Positions 1 through 8,581 of a stretch of 15,048 nucleotides of DNA are shown here, piece by piece (within the stretch, counting starts at the first letter, position 1; each line of letters opens with the position of its first letter). The position numbers and the translations under genes are program-made. This stretch comes from Actinidia chinensis (taxonomy: Eukaryota > Streptophyta > Magnoliopsida > Ericales > Actinidiaceae), in contig CM018894.1 in NCBI GenBank assembly GCA_009663005.1, forward strand, positions 15,276,834-15,291,881, read 5' to 3'. The notes beneath the pieces are model-generated. The model saw nothing but the letters and a program-made list of their open reading frames with translations. It did no database searches and was not told where the DNA came from.

Positions 1-29
1 GAAAAAATTTTTCATTCAAAATAAACATA

Positions 30-70
30 GCGTTATTGTCACTGAAATATACGCGTTATTGTCACTGAAA
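30..70. repeat. 23-bp-period tandem duplication
   Basis: The 18-base word GCGTTATTGTCACTGAAA occurs at 30-47 and again at 53-70, identical in both copies, with a 5-base spacer. It is a simple short direct duplication. Nothing links it to a gene. It may be the end of a longer array cut by the window edge. Confidence 0.8.
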
Positions 71-406
71 ACATATTCCTATTCGTACTTATCCAAATGG
101 TAAAATCATTGGAATCTTCATGACATCTGAACAAAGCCCAAATGATGTGTTTCAAGGGCTTTTCCCTGGATTTCTTCATTATGGGGTCACTCTTCCCCCT
201 TTCTCTATTGGTTTTTATTATTGGCTACGTGTAAGGAGCTTTTTCCTGCAGTTCTTCGTTTCTCTATTTCACTATTCTAGCATTAGAGATTTTTTATTTT
301 CTTGATGCGTGAGGCTATTAGGTTTTACGCCATTTTTTGTGTGTGTTCCGTCATTTCTCTACATTCACATATTTTGGCTTTGGATTTTTTCAATTGAACC
401 AAGTGT
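71..406. other. Unassigned stretch
   Basis: No convincing gene is visible. A 61-codon plus-strand frame starts at 120, but it is rich in Phe/Leu/Ser from T-rich DNA and matches no family I know. I treat it as chance. Confidence 0.5.
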
Positions 407-1192
407 TGTTGGAAATATAAGGTTTTGAATATGGTTCATCAATTTTGATGAAACTAAGTGGGAATGATTTTTTCCTCTGCGAGAGCTTTCCAATGATATA
501 AAGATTGTTCACACGGATAAGGGATGAATAAAAACTGTATTTCGAAGTTAGCTAGTTAAACTAGCGAGAATGTGGTGAATGAAAACACTCAATCTTGCAT
601 TGGTTAGAATACCAAACGTTAATAAACTTTATACTAGCAAGTGCTAGTATGAGGGTACCCAAGCGTGTGAGGTGCATGAAAAACATATCATAGTAGTGGA
701 ATCACTTGCTTGTGTAGTATGTGAAGAAACTGGACTATAAACTCCAACAATAACCTTTATAAGCCATAAAGCACGCCAATTTACCTGCCTATATAAGTTT
801 TTTTGTCTTTCAGAGATCCAACAATCACTAATTACAAGCCATAAACCAATCCAACAATCGCCAGTTATAAGCCCTAAATTACGCCAGTTTACCCTAGTAA
901 TGGGTTGGTGTTACAGGACCATAAACCACCATGGTTATTACTTCCAGATTTAATTTCCTGCAAGTTGAAGGGCCACACACTGGCTATATATATGTCTGTC
1001 TCTCTCAGCTCGGAGTACACATAGTTTTTTGCCTTTGAGAGATCAGGACATTGTTCGAGTTCCAGATTCTTGTATTGCATTTTATTTCAATTTATATTTT
1101 GATTGTAATTCTATTTCTTTTATGTAATCTGTTCTTATTCATTTCTTAATAAAATAATTTATATTCAGTTTTATCTTGCTCGTTGTTTAACA
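407..1192 (+). mobile_element. Probable LTR (copia-like), solo or fragmentary
   Basis: The block starts with TGTTGGAAATATAAGG, a start typical of plant Ty1/copia LTRs, and could end in ...TTTAACA at 1192. Inside are a TATA box (CTATATATATG near 980), a CT-rich segment just after it, a T-rich downstream part and AATAAA near 1150, in the order expected for U3-R-U5 on the plus strand. An internal motif is repeated three times. The 5 bases before 407 (AGTGT) and after 1192 (ATTGC) do not match, and no primer-binding site follows, so the boundaries are provisional. What is seen is the motif order; the copia assignment is from memory of the style of such LTRs. It could instead be an unrelated promoter-like repeat. 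Confidence 0.4.
744..893 (+). repeat. Three diverged subrepeats inside the LTR-like block
   Basis: A motif of the form CCAACAAT-N6-7-TTATAAGCC-TAAA recurs at 744-785, 818-850 and 851-893. The first and third copies continue with near-identical ACGCCARTTTACC; the second lacks that tail. The last two copies are directly adjacent and the first is separated by about 32 bases. Subrepeats upstream of the TATA box are common in LTR U3 regions, where they can act as enhancers; that role is inferred here. Confidence 0.65.
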
Positions 1193-1621
1193 ATTGCGGG
1201 CCTTTTGAGGTTTTATGGCTATTTCCTAGGATGTTGTAGCATTGGAATTTTTAAGTGAATTGATGTGGGAGTTTATCGGTTTTATGGCTTTAATGGGATC
1301 TCTTTGATTCTCGACGTTGACATATTTTAAGGTGTGTGATTTTTTAAGGTTCAAAATCTCTTGTCTAGCGGTTCATGGAATGTTCTTGTTTCAAAATCTT
1401 GTTCATTCATTAAATTAGGTTTCTAGGCATTTCCATCTCTCATTCTTTGTTACAACAAGGACATTAGTTTTTCGAAGTGATTTGGTCTTTGGTCAAGTTG
1501 TACTCTCTTTGTTTCGAGGTGGGATTTTTGGATACCTTAGCTCGTATAAAAGATGAGTGTATTTTTCCATCCTATTCCTCCTCCATCTCCCAACAAGTAG
1601 CTTTTTCCTTTTTCCCACCTT
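1193..1621. other. Unassigned stretch
   Basis: T-rich sequence with no recognisable coding or repeat signal. It sits downstream, in the minus-strand sense, of the gypsy pol remnant and may be decayed integrase sequence. I could not recognise the zinc-finger or DDE motifs there in any frame I read. Confidence 0.4.
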
Positions 1622-1931
1622 AGGATTCCTCCAGAGTCAATCAGGGACACAAAAGCCTACCTTATAAATCTCAAAACACCATCCTCTCGAATCACGAAAT
1701 CGGGTGTGTTTTCCTTCCGAATCTCGTCTATGATCCTCATCACTTGGGAGTCATTCCTCTGTGTGGACGCAATAGGGTTGAATGAACCGAGCTGGTAGCC
1801 AATAACTAACCCGTTTCTTGCATACGAATCCTCGCCTTATGCTTCCTTAGCTCCTCCAGTAATTGTCTTCGCTAACAGGAAATCGATGCCATAGATCCTG
1901 AAGAGTTTCTGCGCAAGGCATCGGCAGCATC
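1622..1931 (-). pseudogene. Ty3/gypsy pol remnant, RNase H to integrase junction
   Basis: Read on the minus strand from 1931 downward, the sequence gives AADALRRNSSGSMASIS, then QLLEELRKHKARI, and after a frame change MRIIDEIRKENTPDF and REDGVLRF. This order matches the linker between RNase H and integrase in plant Ty3/gypsy polyproteins. There the conserved 'vADALSRk' end of RNase H is followed by a leucine-rich 'L..LL.EL' segment, then 'D..L..I...v..G....F.i..DGvLrf' just before the integrase zinc finger. The copy is dead: in-frame TAG stops fall at 1872-1874, 1806-1808 and 1657-1659, and the frame shifts near 1750-1770. Upstream RT and downstream integrase core were not found, so this is an orphan fragment. 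The family call rests on recognising these short motifs, not on an alignment. Confidence 0.72.
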
Positions 1932-2131
1932 TTGATTCAAAAAGTTTTAGAAAATGAGGAATGTACTTCAGCAGTCCAGGTACATGCTTGCCATGGACAT
2001 CATAATTTAATTCACAAGGAAAAGATCGCGATCCGACTACAGGCGGATTGAACGGAGAGTTAAAGAAATAACATCGTTCGTGTGATAAAGTTGAATGGAA
2101 ACGGTGAAAAAAATAACAGTTGAATGTGACC

Positions 2132-2432
2132 AGTGTTGTTAAAATCGTTCAATACGCCATAGATTCGTCGCGTATCGAAGGAAACTATACGAATCACTAT
2201 ATGTATTGCTTTGGTATAGAAACCGCACAATTCGATAAGCTAGCATACGATTTGTAATTGCTAGCTGGAATCTAACCTTTTTTTTCCTTGAATCTTCAAT
2301 TAGAAACCCATTCGCGTGAGTTTCTAACGTCAAGTTTTGTCGATGTGAATCCGATCACGACCGGCAATCGTGATGAGCTAATGATTTGACCAAGCAATCT
2401 ATACACGATACGTATCCCGATTTGACAACATT
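2132..2432. mobile_element. MITE-like element with inverted ends
   Basis: The left end AGTGTTGTTAAAATCG (2132-2147) is the near-reverse complement of the right end CGATTTGACAACATT (2418-2432), allowing one indel. The similarity continues inward: reading in from both ends gives AAATCG, then ATACG, then ATAGATT. The interior is full of CGTATC/GATACG/ACGAATC words. The length of about 300 bp with no coding capacity fits a non-autonomous DNA transposon. I found no clear target-site duplication in the flanks, so the superfamily is left open. Confidence 0.55.
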
Positions 2433-2776
2433 AAACTTGAAAGTTCACATGCCTCCTAAAAGTTTGGCTTATCAGTTAGTGGGATTGAAAACTGGACATT
2501 GAAATAATGCTAGCTTTTGAGGGTTAGTCTGCGAAATCGACCGAAAAAAGTTGGGATGGGGTTTGTCCAGTTCTGGTTTGTTTGTGTTCCAACTTGTAAA
2601 GTGCTGGTTACATGATTGATTCATTTAGACAGTGATATTGGGCTTCACATGGGACCTTGAAGCCTTGAACTGCCACATTTTTCGCACGAACCTTTTCTCC
2701 AAAAACACTATTAATAGTCTCGCGATCCTATTTTCCAGTTCTCTGTTTCCTGTGTCAAGTGACCCAAGGGGAACGT
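2433..2776. other. Unassigned stretch
   Basis: Mixed-composition sequence with no repeat or coding signal that I can support. A 62-codon minus-strand frame at 2625-2813 begins inside the G-tract region and looks like chance. Confidence 0.4.
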
Positions 2777-2791
2777 GGGGGGGGGGGTGGG
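2777..2791 (+). repeat. G11 homopolymer tract
   Basis: Eleven consecutive G are followed by TGGG, with a further GGGG at 2768-2771. The arrangement could form a G-quadruplex on the plus strand, or may reflect uncertain homopolymer length in the assembly. Confidence 0.75.
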
Positions 2792-2814
2792 TTGCAATCT
2801 GAGTTCTAGACACT

Positions 2815-4120
2815 CCGATTTTATGGAAGTACTAGCTACATTAATTTCAAATTATATAGATTCATTTCCTCAATTTTAGAATTTTTAAAAATCATGCATA
2901 TGCTCCTACGCTGATTTTAATTTGGAGGCAAAACCTCACACGAACACAGAATTTATAACTTACTTTTAAAATCCATATTAAGCTAATATTAGGTTGACAA
3001 ACAGATAGAATTTGAACATATTTTTAGCAATTACTACTATACAAACTAGGGTTCTTTTTGATATTTTGAGGTGGTGTGGTCGCTCTCGCTTCCAACGCCC
3101 CCGAATCCATCCTTGCCTCCAATCCATCATTAGGCACACTCTCCATCAAATGTAGACAATAATCTCCCTCTCCTAACAAAACCAAACCCTTGGCTTACTC
3201 ATGTGGGTGACATAGATCTCAGTGATCATATATCAGATGACTGAAAAAAGGCTGTTTGTCAACTGATCCATACTATCCTCAAACAACTTGAATTAGTGGA
3301 AAGATGGGAATGGTTTGGTATAGATACCATCTCCTTTTAAAAGCTTTATTTAAAATGATTAAAAATGGTTACTTGGAAAGTGGAAACACTTTTCTTTTTG
3401 CCCCATGCTAGATGACCCTTGGTCCCTCCTCCTCTTTCACAAAACCTAATTTCTATCTTCCACTAGTACAAAAAGCTATTCCATGTTGCGGTTATAAATC
3501 TGTTTCCACTCCTCCATAGCATCATCTTCATACCCTATTGCACTAGCATCAATGCCTAATTTCTATACATACACTTTGCACTCCCTACTTCATTCGTCAC
3601 ACTTTAGATCATTTAATATAGTCCTTCTATTTTTTGGCATGTCAATGAACTAATCACTTGGCCTCTTTTTGTCACTTTATTTAGAAGTAAAATAGATGAC
3701 GAGTCAGATTACAACTTATCTGAAATGTAAGAAGTTAACTGATACAATCGGAATACTAAGAATATTGGCACTTGTTAGATTTGGATCATATGGGTGTGTA
3801 ATCAAGGAAAAGAAAATACAAATGAAATGAAGTAATTGATTGAATCCCTTCCAATCTAACAAGATTTCTCTAGATTCTTCCTCTCAATTCGTTTTTTACA
3901 TTCTCTTCCTTTTTTTTCTTCTTAATTTCCACGACTCCCAACACCGCCTTAACGCAACGTTATGGTTCCAAAACAAATTACTAACCAATACATTTGAACT
4001 TGGTATCTTTCAATTGTGGCTTTTATGTTTGATAAACCCACAACCAGAACCAAAATAATCTTTGTTTAATGATCACCATCACATTGAGATCAACCACCAG
4101 TGTCTTCTCACCATCCAAAG
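2815..4120. other. Unassigned AT-rich intergenic stretch
   Basis: No gene recognised. A CT/C-rich patch occurs near 3070-3190. A plus-strand frame at 3840-4058 opens only at a TTG codon; its Phe/Leu-rich product comes from T-rich DNA and I do not support it as a gene. Confidence 0.45.
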
Positions 4121-4126
4121 CTACAT

Positions 4127-4141
4127 TATATATATATATTA
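4127..4141. repeat. TA microsatellite (left of duplication)
   Basis: A short (TA)n run lies just upstream of the first copy of the 198-bp tandem duplication. Confidence 0.8.
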
Positions 4142-4150
4142 TTAGTTATG

Positions 4151-4545
4151 TATCATTCTTGCTTTGATAAGTACAAAAAAAAATGTAGACAGGCATATCT
4201 AATTTGGACTGATCTAATCTTATTAGAACCTTAGGTTGCCATATGTTCCACTTTTGTTGGAATAAGTTGTAACCAAAAAATAGTAACATATTATATTTTA
4301 AAAAATAAATAAAAGATCGTGGTCCAAGTACCAGAAGTGGGTAATATATATCATTCTTGGCTTTGATAGGTACAAAAAAAGATGTAGACAAGGCATATCT
4401 AATTTGGACTGAATCTAATCTCATTAGAACCTTATGTTGCCATATGTTCCACTTTGTGATAGTTTTAACTCAAAAATAGTAATCATTTATATTTTAAAAA
4501 ATAAATAAAAGATGTTTTCCAAGTACCAAGAAGTGGGTAATATAC
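4151..4545 (+). repeat. Tandem duplication, two copies of about 198 bp
   Basis: Copy 1 spans 4151-4348 and copy 2 spans 4349 to about 4545. Both begin TATCATTCTT and carry, in order, TGTAGACA-GGCATATCTAATTTGGACT, ATTAGAACCTTA-GTTGCCATATGTTCCACTTT, TATTTTAAAAAATAAATAAAAGAT, CCAAGTACC and AAGTGGGTAATATA. They differ by scattered substitutions and small indels. They are most different just after CCACTTT, where copy 1 has TTGTTGGAATAAG and copy 2 has GTGATAG. The 92-codon minus-strand frame crossing the two copies simply repeats a translated segment and is not a gene. TA microsatellites flank the pair on both sides. Confidence 0.92.
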
Positions 4546-4548
4546 ATA

Positions 4549-4578
4549 CATATATATATATAATATATATATATATTA
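4549..4578. repeat. TA microsatellite (right of duplication)
   Basis: An interrupted (TA)n tract of about 30 bp directly follows the second 198-bp copy. The TA runs on both sides could have served as slippage or recombination sites, or as insertion targets. Confidence 0.85.
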
Positions 4579-5477
4579 TTTAATTAATTACATTTGTGCC
4601 TCACAATATTATTAATATCTATGACAATTAGGGATTTTTTATAGATCAGTTTCTTTACTTTGGTTTTAATATGAAATCAAACAACATACTAAGATCATTA
4701 CTTTACTTTCCATATAAGAGACTTTTTAAAATTTATTTTATATTAGCTTAAAATAAAATAAATGGACTCCATAGGCTTTCTCACTAAAAATCGCTATCAG
4801 TAATATATAGATAATATTCTAACTTAATTAATTTCCAAAGATTACTATGTAGAAACTTAACTCATCACTCAGTTACTTTACTTGTATAGTATAAGTTGTG
4901 TTTATGTGGCACAGTTAGACCCCGGAGCAAATGACTTATGAGTCTTCAAATTTTGAAAATGCTTATCGCATATTTAAATTCTGTATAAAATATTTGCATA
5001 AATAAACTTTTAACTTCAATTTTTGAATTTATCTTTTTTTTTTCTTTTCCTTCTTGAAGTTTTTGATCTGGAAAATGAAGGAATTGGCTGGGTGACAAGG
5101 TGCTTCTTTACACGTTAACATCTGTGTTCGAGTATAGGCTCTATTTGGTAATACTTAAAAATTAAGTTTTTTTAAAATTTGTTCCAAAAAGTCACGAATT
5201 TTTTTTGCTTTCTTACTTTTCTGGCTTTACTTTGTTAAAAATAAATAAAAAAAACAAAACGTAAAAAGCAAAAGACAATATTGATCGATTTTTTTTCTTT
5301 ATAAACTTAAAAAAACAATCGAAAACTGGCTAAAACGGAGTCAATAGCTGTTACATGGCCAACTTCCTCCCTTTATGCGAGTATAGTTGTTTTTTCTTCT
5401 TGAAGTTTTCTTTTTTCGTTTTTGTTGTACATGTATCTTAACCTGAACGAAAACAAATGCACGGAGTGAGGAGATGG
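4579..5477. other. Unassigned AT-rich stretch
   Basis: Strongly AT-rich with long T and A runs. No gene. GGCTCTATTTGGTAAT near 5138 weakly resembles the start of hAT-type MITEs, and GACTCCGTTTTAGCC read on the minus strand from about 5341 is a weak partner. The match is poor and no target duplication is visible, so no element is called. Confidence 0.35.
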
Positions 5478-5487
5478 ATCACGTGAT
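5478..5487. promoter_or_regulatory. G-box palindrome
   Basis: ATCACGTGAT is a perfect 10-bp palindrome containing the CACGTG G-box, the core bound by plant bHLH and bZIP factors. A TATA-like CATTATATAACC lies about 170 bases downstream. No gene is recognisable next to them, so function is unproven. Confidence 0.3.
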
Positions 5488-5970
5488 AGCAAAAGAAGGA
5501 CCTAGCTAGTGGGGGGTCGAGTCACTCTCACACTTGTCCATGTTTTTCATCGGCAACGAATAAGTGATGTTGAGAATGTCTCTCTCCATAGCTTTGTATC
5601 TCTCACCAATGCCGTCTGTCTCCATAATTTTGTAATTTCAGCTAGAAAGCCCATTATATAACCTTGAAGAAGGTTTCTGAAAATAAATAGCCCTAAATGT
5701 TCACTCCTGCGAATACAAAAGAATCCTATATTTTAATTCTTGAACACAAAAGCCATCCTTAACAAGTTTAACACATTGACAACTATGTTGTGTTTTGGAA
5801 GATGATATATGAAAAAAAGAATATTTGTTTTCAAAATAATTTTTTAAAAAATATTCTTCAGAATTGTTTTATTTAAAATTATCCTCAAACTTTAATTATT
5901 TTTTCCTCAGTCAGCTGTTAGATTCAAATAGTTCTCTATCTTAAGAGCTACTGGTAGTTCTTATACCACT
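5488..5970. other. Unassigned stretch
   Basis: No gene recognised. Two similar short segments, TCTCTCCATAGCTTTGTATC and CTGTCTCCATAATTTTGTAA, lie about 40 bases apart near 5579-5637. The rest is AT-rich. Confidence 0.4.
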
Positions 5971-5975
5971 TTTAT

Positions 5976-5994
5976 ACACACCACACACACACAC
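5976..5994. repeat. CA microsatellite
   Basis: A short interrupted (CA)n run, ACACACCACACACACACAC. Confidence 0.85.
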
Positions 5995-6640
5995 ATTAGT
6001 TACTGGGTATATAGACACAACTTTTTTTAAATCTTCTAAATGTATCTCCCAACTATCGACAGTTGGAACCGACCAAAAATCTCTAAAGCTGGTCATATTT
6101 TTACGCATTGAATCATTTTTTAGTGGACTCACACTAAGAAAATTAAAATACCCATTTATTTCCATCATTTTCTCCCACTTAACACATTTATACTTTTTAA
6201 TTTTTTTCTCTATTTTGAGTAATGTATTTCTTCGTATATGCATATAATATATCTTTTATGTAACGTTTATATCTTAATCTGTTTTCCTAAGAAATGACTT
6301 TTTTAGCATAGTTCCGTGGGGCCTGACATATCTAGAATATATAGAGGATGTAAATTACCGGATAGGTATGGATCATAGTCCAAAGACGAACGCATGTTTT
6401 GACTTTGAGGATGTAAATATACGTCAAATATAAATTTATAACCTTAATCATGACATAAAATATTAATTTAAAATTTGAATTGTCGAACACTAAGAAATTT
6501 GTGAATATTTTAAAATTATGATTTTTTTAAAAAAATTGGGTGCTTAGCCTGTAGTTGTCCCATTGGACCATTCTCGTATTCTTAAACACTATCAATTAGA
6601 TATGACGTTTAGATCTCATAAGCATATAGAATTAGGGATT
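5995..6640. other. Unassigned AT-rich stretch
   Basis: No gene recognised. A 100-codon minus-strand frame spans the CA repeat region (5941-6243); it matches no family I know and I do not call it. The word GAGGATGTAAAT recurs at 6344-6355 and 6407-6418. Confidence 0.4.
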
Positions 6641-6689
6641 TACCTGTTCCGGATTGATCCGTTCCATAGAATCATGAACCAATCCATGT

Positions 6690-6790
6690 TTTACGTTCTA
6701 ACAAAATAAAACCGGATCTAACCATTATAGTATGGAACCAAGCCAAACCACAATCATCCGTTTTATCGGTTCGGTTCCGGTTCGGTTCCG
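6690..6790 (+). repeat. GGTTCGG-associated dispersed repeat, copy A
   Basis: Positions 6690-6745 read TTTACGTTCT, then an AT-rich spacer, then AACC-GATCTAACCATTA and TATGGAACCAAGCC. A close but diverged version occurs at 7332-7386. Copy A is followed at 6765-6790 by tandem CGGTTC units with a period of about 11 bp. Such GGTTCGGTT tracts are frequent in dicot transposon debris; I cannot name the family. Confidence 0.55.
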
Positions 6791-7219
6791 TTCATCCAAT
6801 TAACATTCAATATTTATAAAATATAAAATTACAAAAGTTATTCGTTTAATAACTCCATAACTTCATTAATATTTTAAGGTCATGAACCAAAATTAGTACA
6901 AATGTTCATAATTGACTCATTAAATGAATTATATCAACCAACTCTAATATAACATTAACACTCATAAAAGTTTAGAATTTATAAGGTAACAACAAAAAAA
7001 GAATAAACGAAGAACTGAAAAAGAATTCTAATGATAATAAAAGAAAATTAATTGATAAATCTTGAATAGAGAAAAGGTGGAAGGGTTTTTGATGGGACGG
7101 GGAATCGAGTAATCCTAATATCCTGGGAAGTAAAAATATTTTTGTTGGGAGAAAACCAAATAATCACGCGTAAGGTGGAATTACGGCTCTTGGTGTTAGG
7201 TTTCAAATAAATATGTGTT

Positions 7220-7275
7220 CGCGTATATATATCATATATTACATATACATATATATACACCCATATATATATATT
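7220..7275. repeat. TA-rich microsatellite
   Basis: An interrupted TATATA/CATATA tract lies just upstream of the GGTTCGG hairpin. It accounts for the repeated Tyr/Ile residues in translated frames here. Confidence 0.75.
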
Positions 7276-7281
7276 CGGTTC

Positions 7282-7329
7282 TGGTTCGGTTCGAACCACG
7301 GTTTGAAAATAAAAACCGTAACCGAACCA
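7282..7329. repeat. GGTTCGGTT hairpin (17-bp stem with bulge)
   Basis: The left arm is TGGTTCGGTT (7282-7291), an unpaired CGAACC (7292-7297), then ACGGTTT (7298-7304). The loop is GAAAATAA. The right arm is AAACCGT (7313-7319) followed directly by AACCGAACCA (7320-7329). All 17 arm bases pair, with a six-base bulge on the left arm. Confidence 0.75.
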
Positions 7330-7331
7330 AA

Positions 7332-7386
7332 TTTACGTTCTTAATTTTTAAAAACCAGAATCTAACCATTAAACCATAGAACCAAT
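7332..7386 (+). repeat. GGTTCGG-associated dispersed repeat, copy B
   Basis: It contains TTTACGTTCT, an AT-rich spacer, AACCAGAATCTAACCATTA and CATAGAACCAATTC in the same order and orientation as copy A at 6690-6745. The GGTTCGG tract lies before the shared motif here and after it in copy A, so the two are rearranged relative to each other or are the two ends of one element. Confidence 0.55.
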
Positions 7387-7448
7387 TCAAATGCACGATT
7401 CGATTCGTTCGTTCCAATTCACCGATTTTCGAATTTTTTGGACACCGC

Positions 7449-7548
7449 NNNNNNNNNNNNNNNNNNNNNNNNNNNNNNNNNNNNNNNNNNNNNNNNNNNN
7501 NNNNNNNNNNNNNNNNNNNNNNNNNNNNNNNNNNNNNNNNNNNNNNNN
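7449..7548. other. Assembly gap (100 N)
   Basis: Exactly 100 N, the conventional size for a scaffold gap of unknown length. Adjacency across this point is not certain. The gap falls between the GGTTCGG repeats and the tandem-repeat block. Confidence 0.98.
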
Positions 7549-7784
7549 CATTCATCATTTTAAACAATATACAATTCAATTTGTGATTTATCAAATCAAC
7601 GATTTCAAACTAACCCTCCCGGCTTTTCTCGAAAGCAAAATCCCATTCTTTATAATTTATCAAATTCTCAAATTTATGTTTTTTTCCAAAAAGGTAAATA
7701 TCCAATAACTTTATAATGACCACTTAGGCTACACCTATCAACTCATCACGTTTTAAAGCATTCAGAACAACGTCTAGTCAACTT

Positions 7785-8130
7785 CCCGGCTTTTTACCGT
7801 TGGGCTATGACATTCCCGTCTATACAATCGCTTTCCGGAACCTTTCACCGAAATGGTCGACATCCCTATACACAATCGCATTCCTCGAACTTTCACCGAA
7901 AGGGTCGACATCCTATACACAATCACATTCCTCGGACTTTCACCGAAAGGGTCGACATCCCTATATTGCGCATTTGTCATCTAGGACTTTCTTTTCCGGA
8001 CTTTCACCGAAGGTTTTAACAACCCCATAATGTCATCTAGGACTTTCTTCTCGGACTGTTACCGAAGGATTACTTACCCCATATCCGGCCTACTTCTCGT
8101 ACATTCACCGAAGGTTTGACGATACCCCAT
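7785..8130 (+). repeat. Tandem array, seven units of about 46-64 bp
   Basis: The core TTTCACCGAA, or a variant of it, starts at about 7792, 7843, 7891, 7938, 8002, 8057 and 8103, giving steps of 51, 48, 47, 64, 55 and 46 bp. The best units (7843-7960) share CTCGGACTTTCACCGAAAGG, GTCGACATCC and CTATACACAATC. Two later units share an extra TGTCATCTAGGACTTTCTT insert (near 7976 and 8031). Copies become more degenerate to the right. Overlapping plus-strand frames here are by-products of the repeat. Confidence 0.85.
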
Positions 8131-8185
8131 GTCACACGATCGCTATCTGCCTCCCGTGCGGTTTTCTCGCTATATCCGAGCGTGT

Positions 8186-8330
8186 CATTCTCAAAACCCT
8201 TTCCACGTTAATCTTTCTCAAAACCATTTCCATACATCATTCTCAAAATTATTTTACATAAATTATTCTCAAAATCTTTCCTTAAATCATTTTCCCATGT
8301 AAACCATTCGCAAACCGTTTTCTCAAAAAG
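8186..8330 (+). repeat. Tandem array with period of about 26 bp
   Basis: The motif ATTCTCAAAACC or a variant recurs at about 8186, 8213, 8237, 8263, 8303 and 8318, with T-rich spacers. The first four are spaced about 24-27 bp; the last two are irregular. Confidence 0.65.
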
Positions 8331-8581
8331 ATTGTTTTGCCCAAGACACAATGCCATCAACATAAATATGCAATTACCAATTCTATTAATATAAACTTAT
8401 CAATTGAAAATCATTTAATGTCAAAACTGAGCCAACCAATTCTCCCAAAATAAATTTCAAATTCACATATACAATGTTTACTTACAGAATTAATGCAACA
8501 TAATATATACAAAATATCTTCATACTCAAAGTAAAACTATTTTAAAAACAAATCTTTAAAAATATTTTAAAAAAAAAATTT
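8331..8581. other. AT-rich linker between arrays
   Basis: AT-rich non-repetitive sequence ending in an A/T-run region, just before the palindrome array. No coding signal. Confidence 0.5.

Noticed and set aside
4146..4424. A 92-codon minus-strand frame containing an internal protein repeat.
   Set aside because: It runs across the 198-bp tandem duplication, so its repeated peptide comes from the DNA repeat; no coding family is recognised.
5130..5345. A hAT-type MITE suggested by GGCTCTATTTGGTAAT and a weak inverted partner.
   Set aside because: The ends match only partly and the 8-bp flanks differ.
5941..6243. A 100-codon minus-strand frame.
   Set aside because: It ends in translated CA microsatellite, starts in Lys-rich AT sequence and resembles no family.
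7232..7708. Frames of 105-120 codons on both strands crossing the gap.
   Set aside because: About a third of each is unknown residues from the N gap, so the frames are artificial.
7800..8030. Three overlapping frames of 68-76 codons on both strands with repeated Ser/Thr/Arg peptides.
   Set aside because: They are translations of the 48-bp tandem array in different frames, with repeat-driven composition.
7785..8330. A CRISPR-like array.
   Set aside because: Repeat units vary in length and sequence, there are no uniform unique spacers, and the context is a plant nuclear genome.
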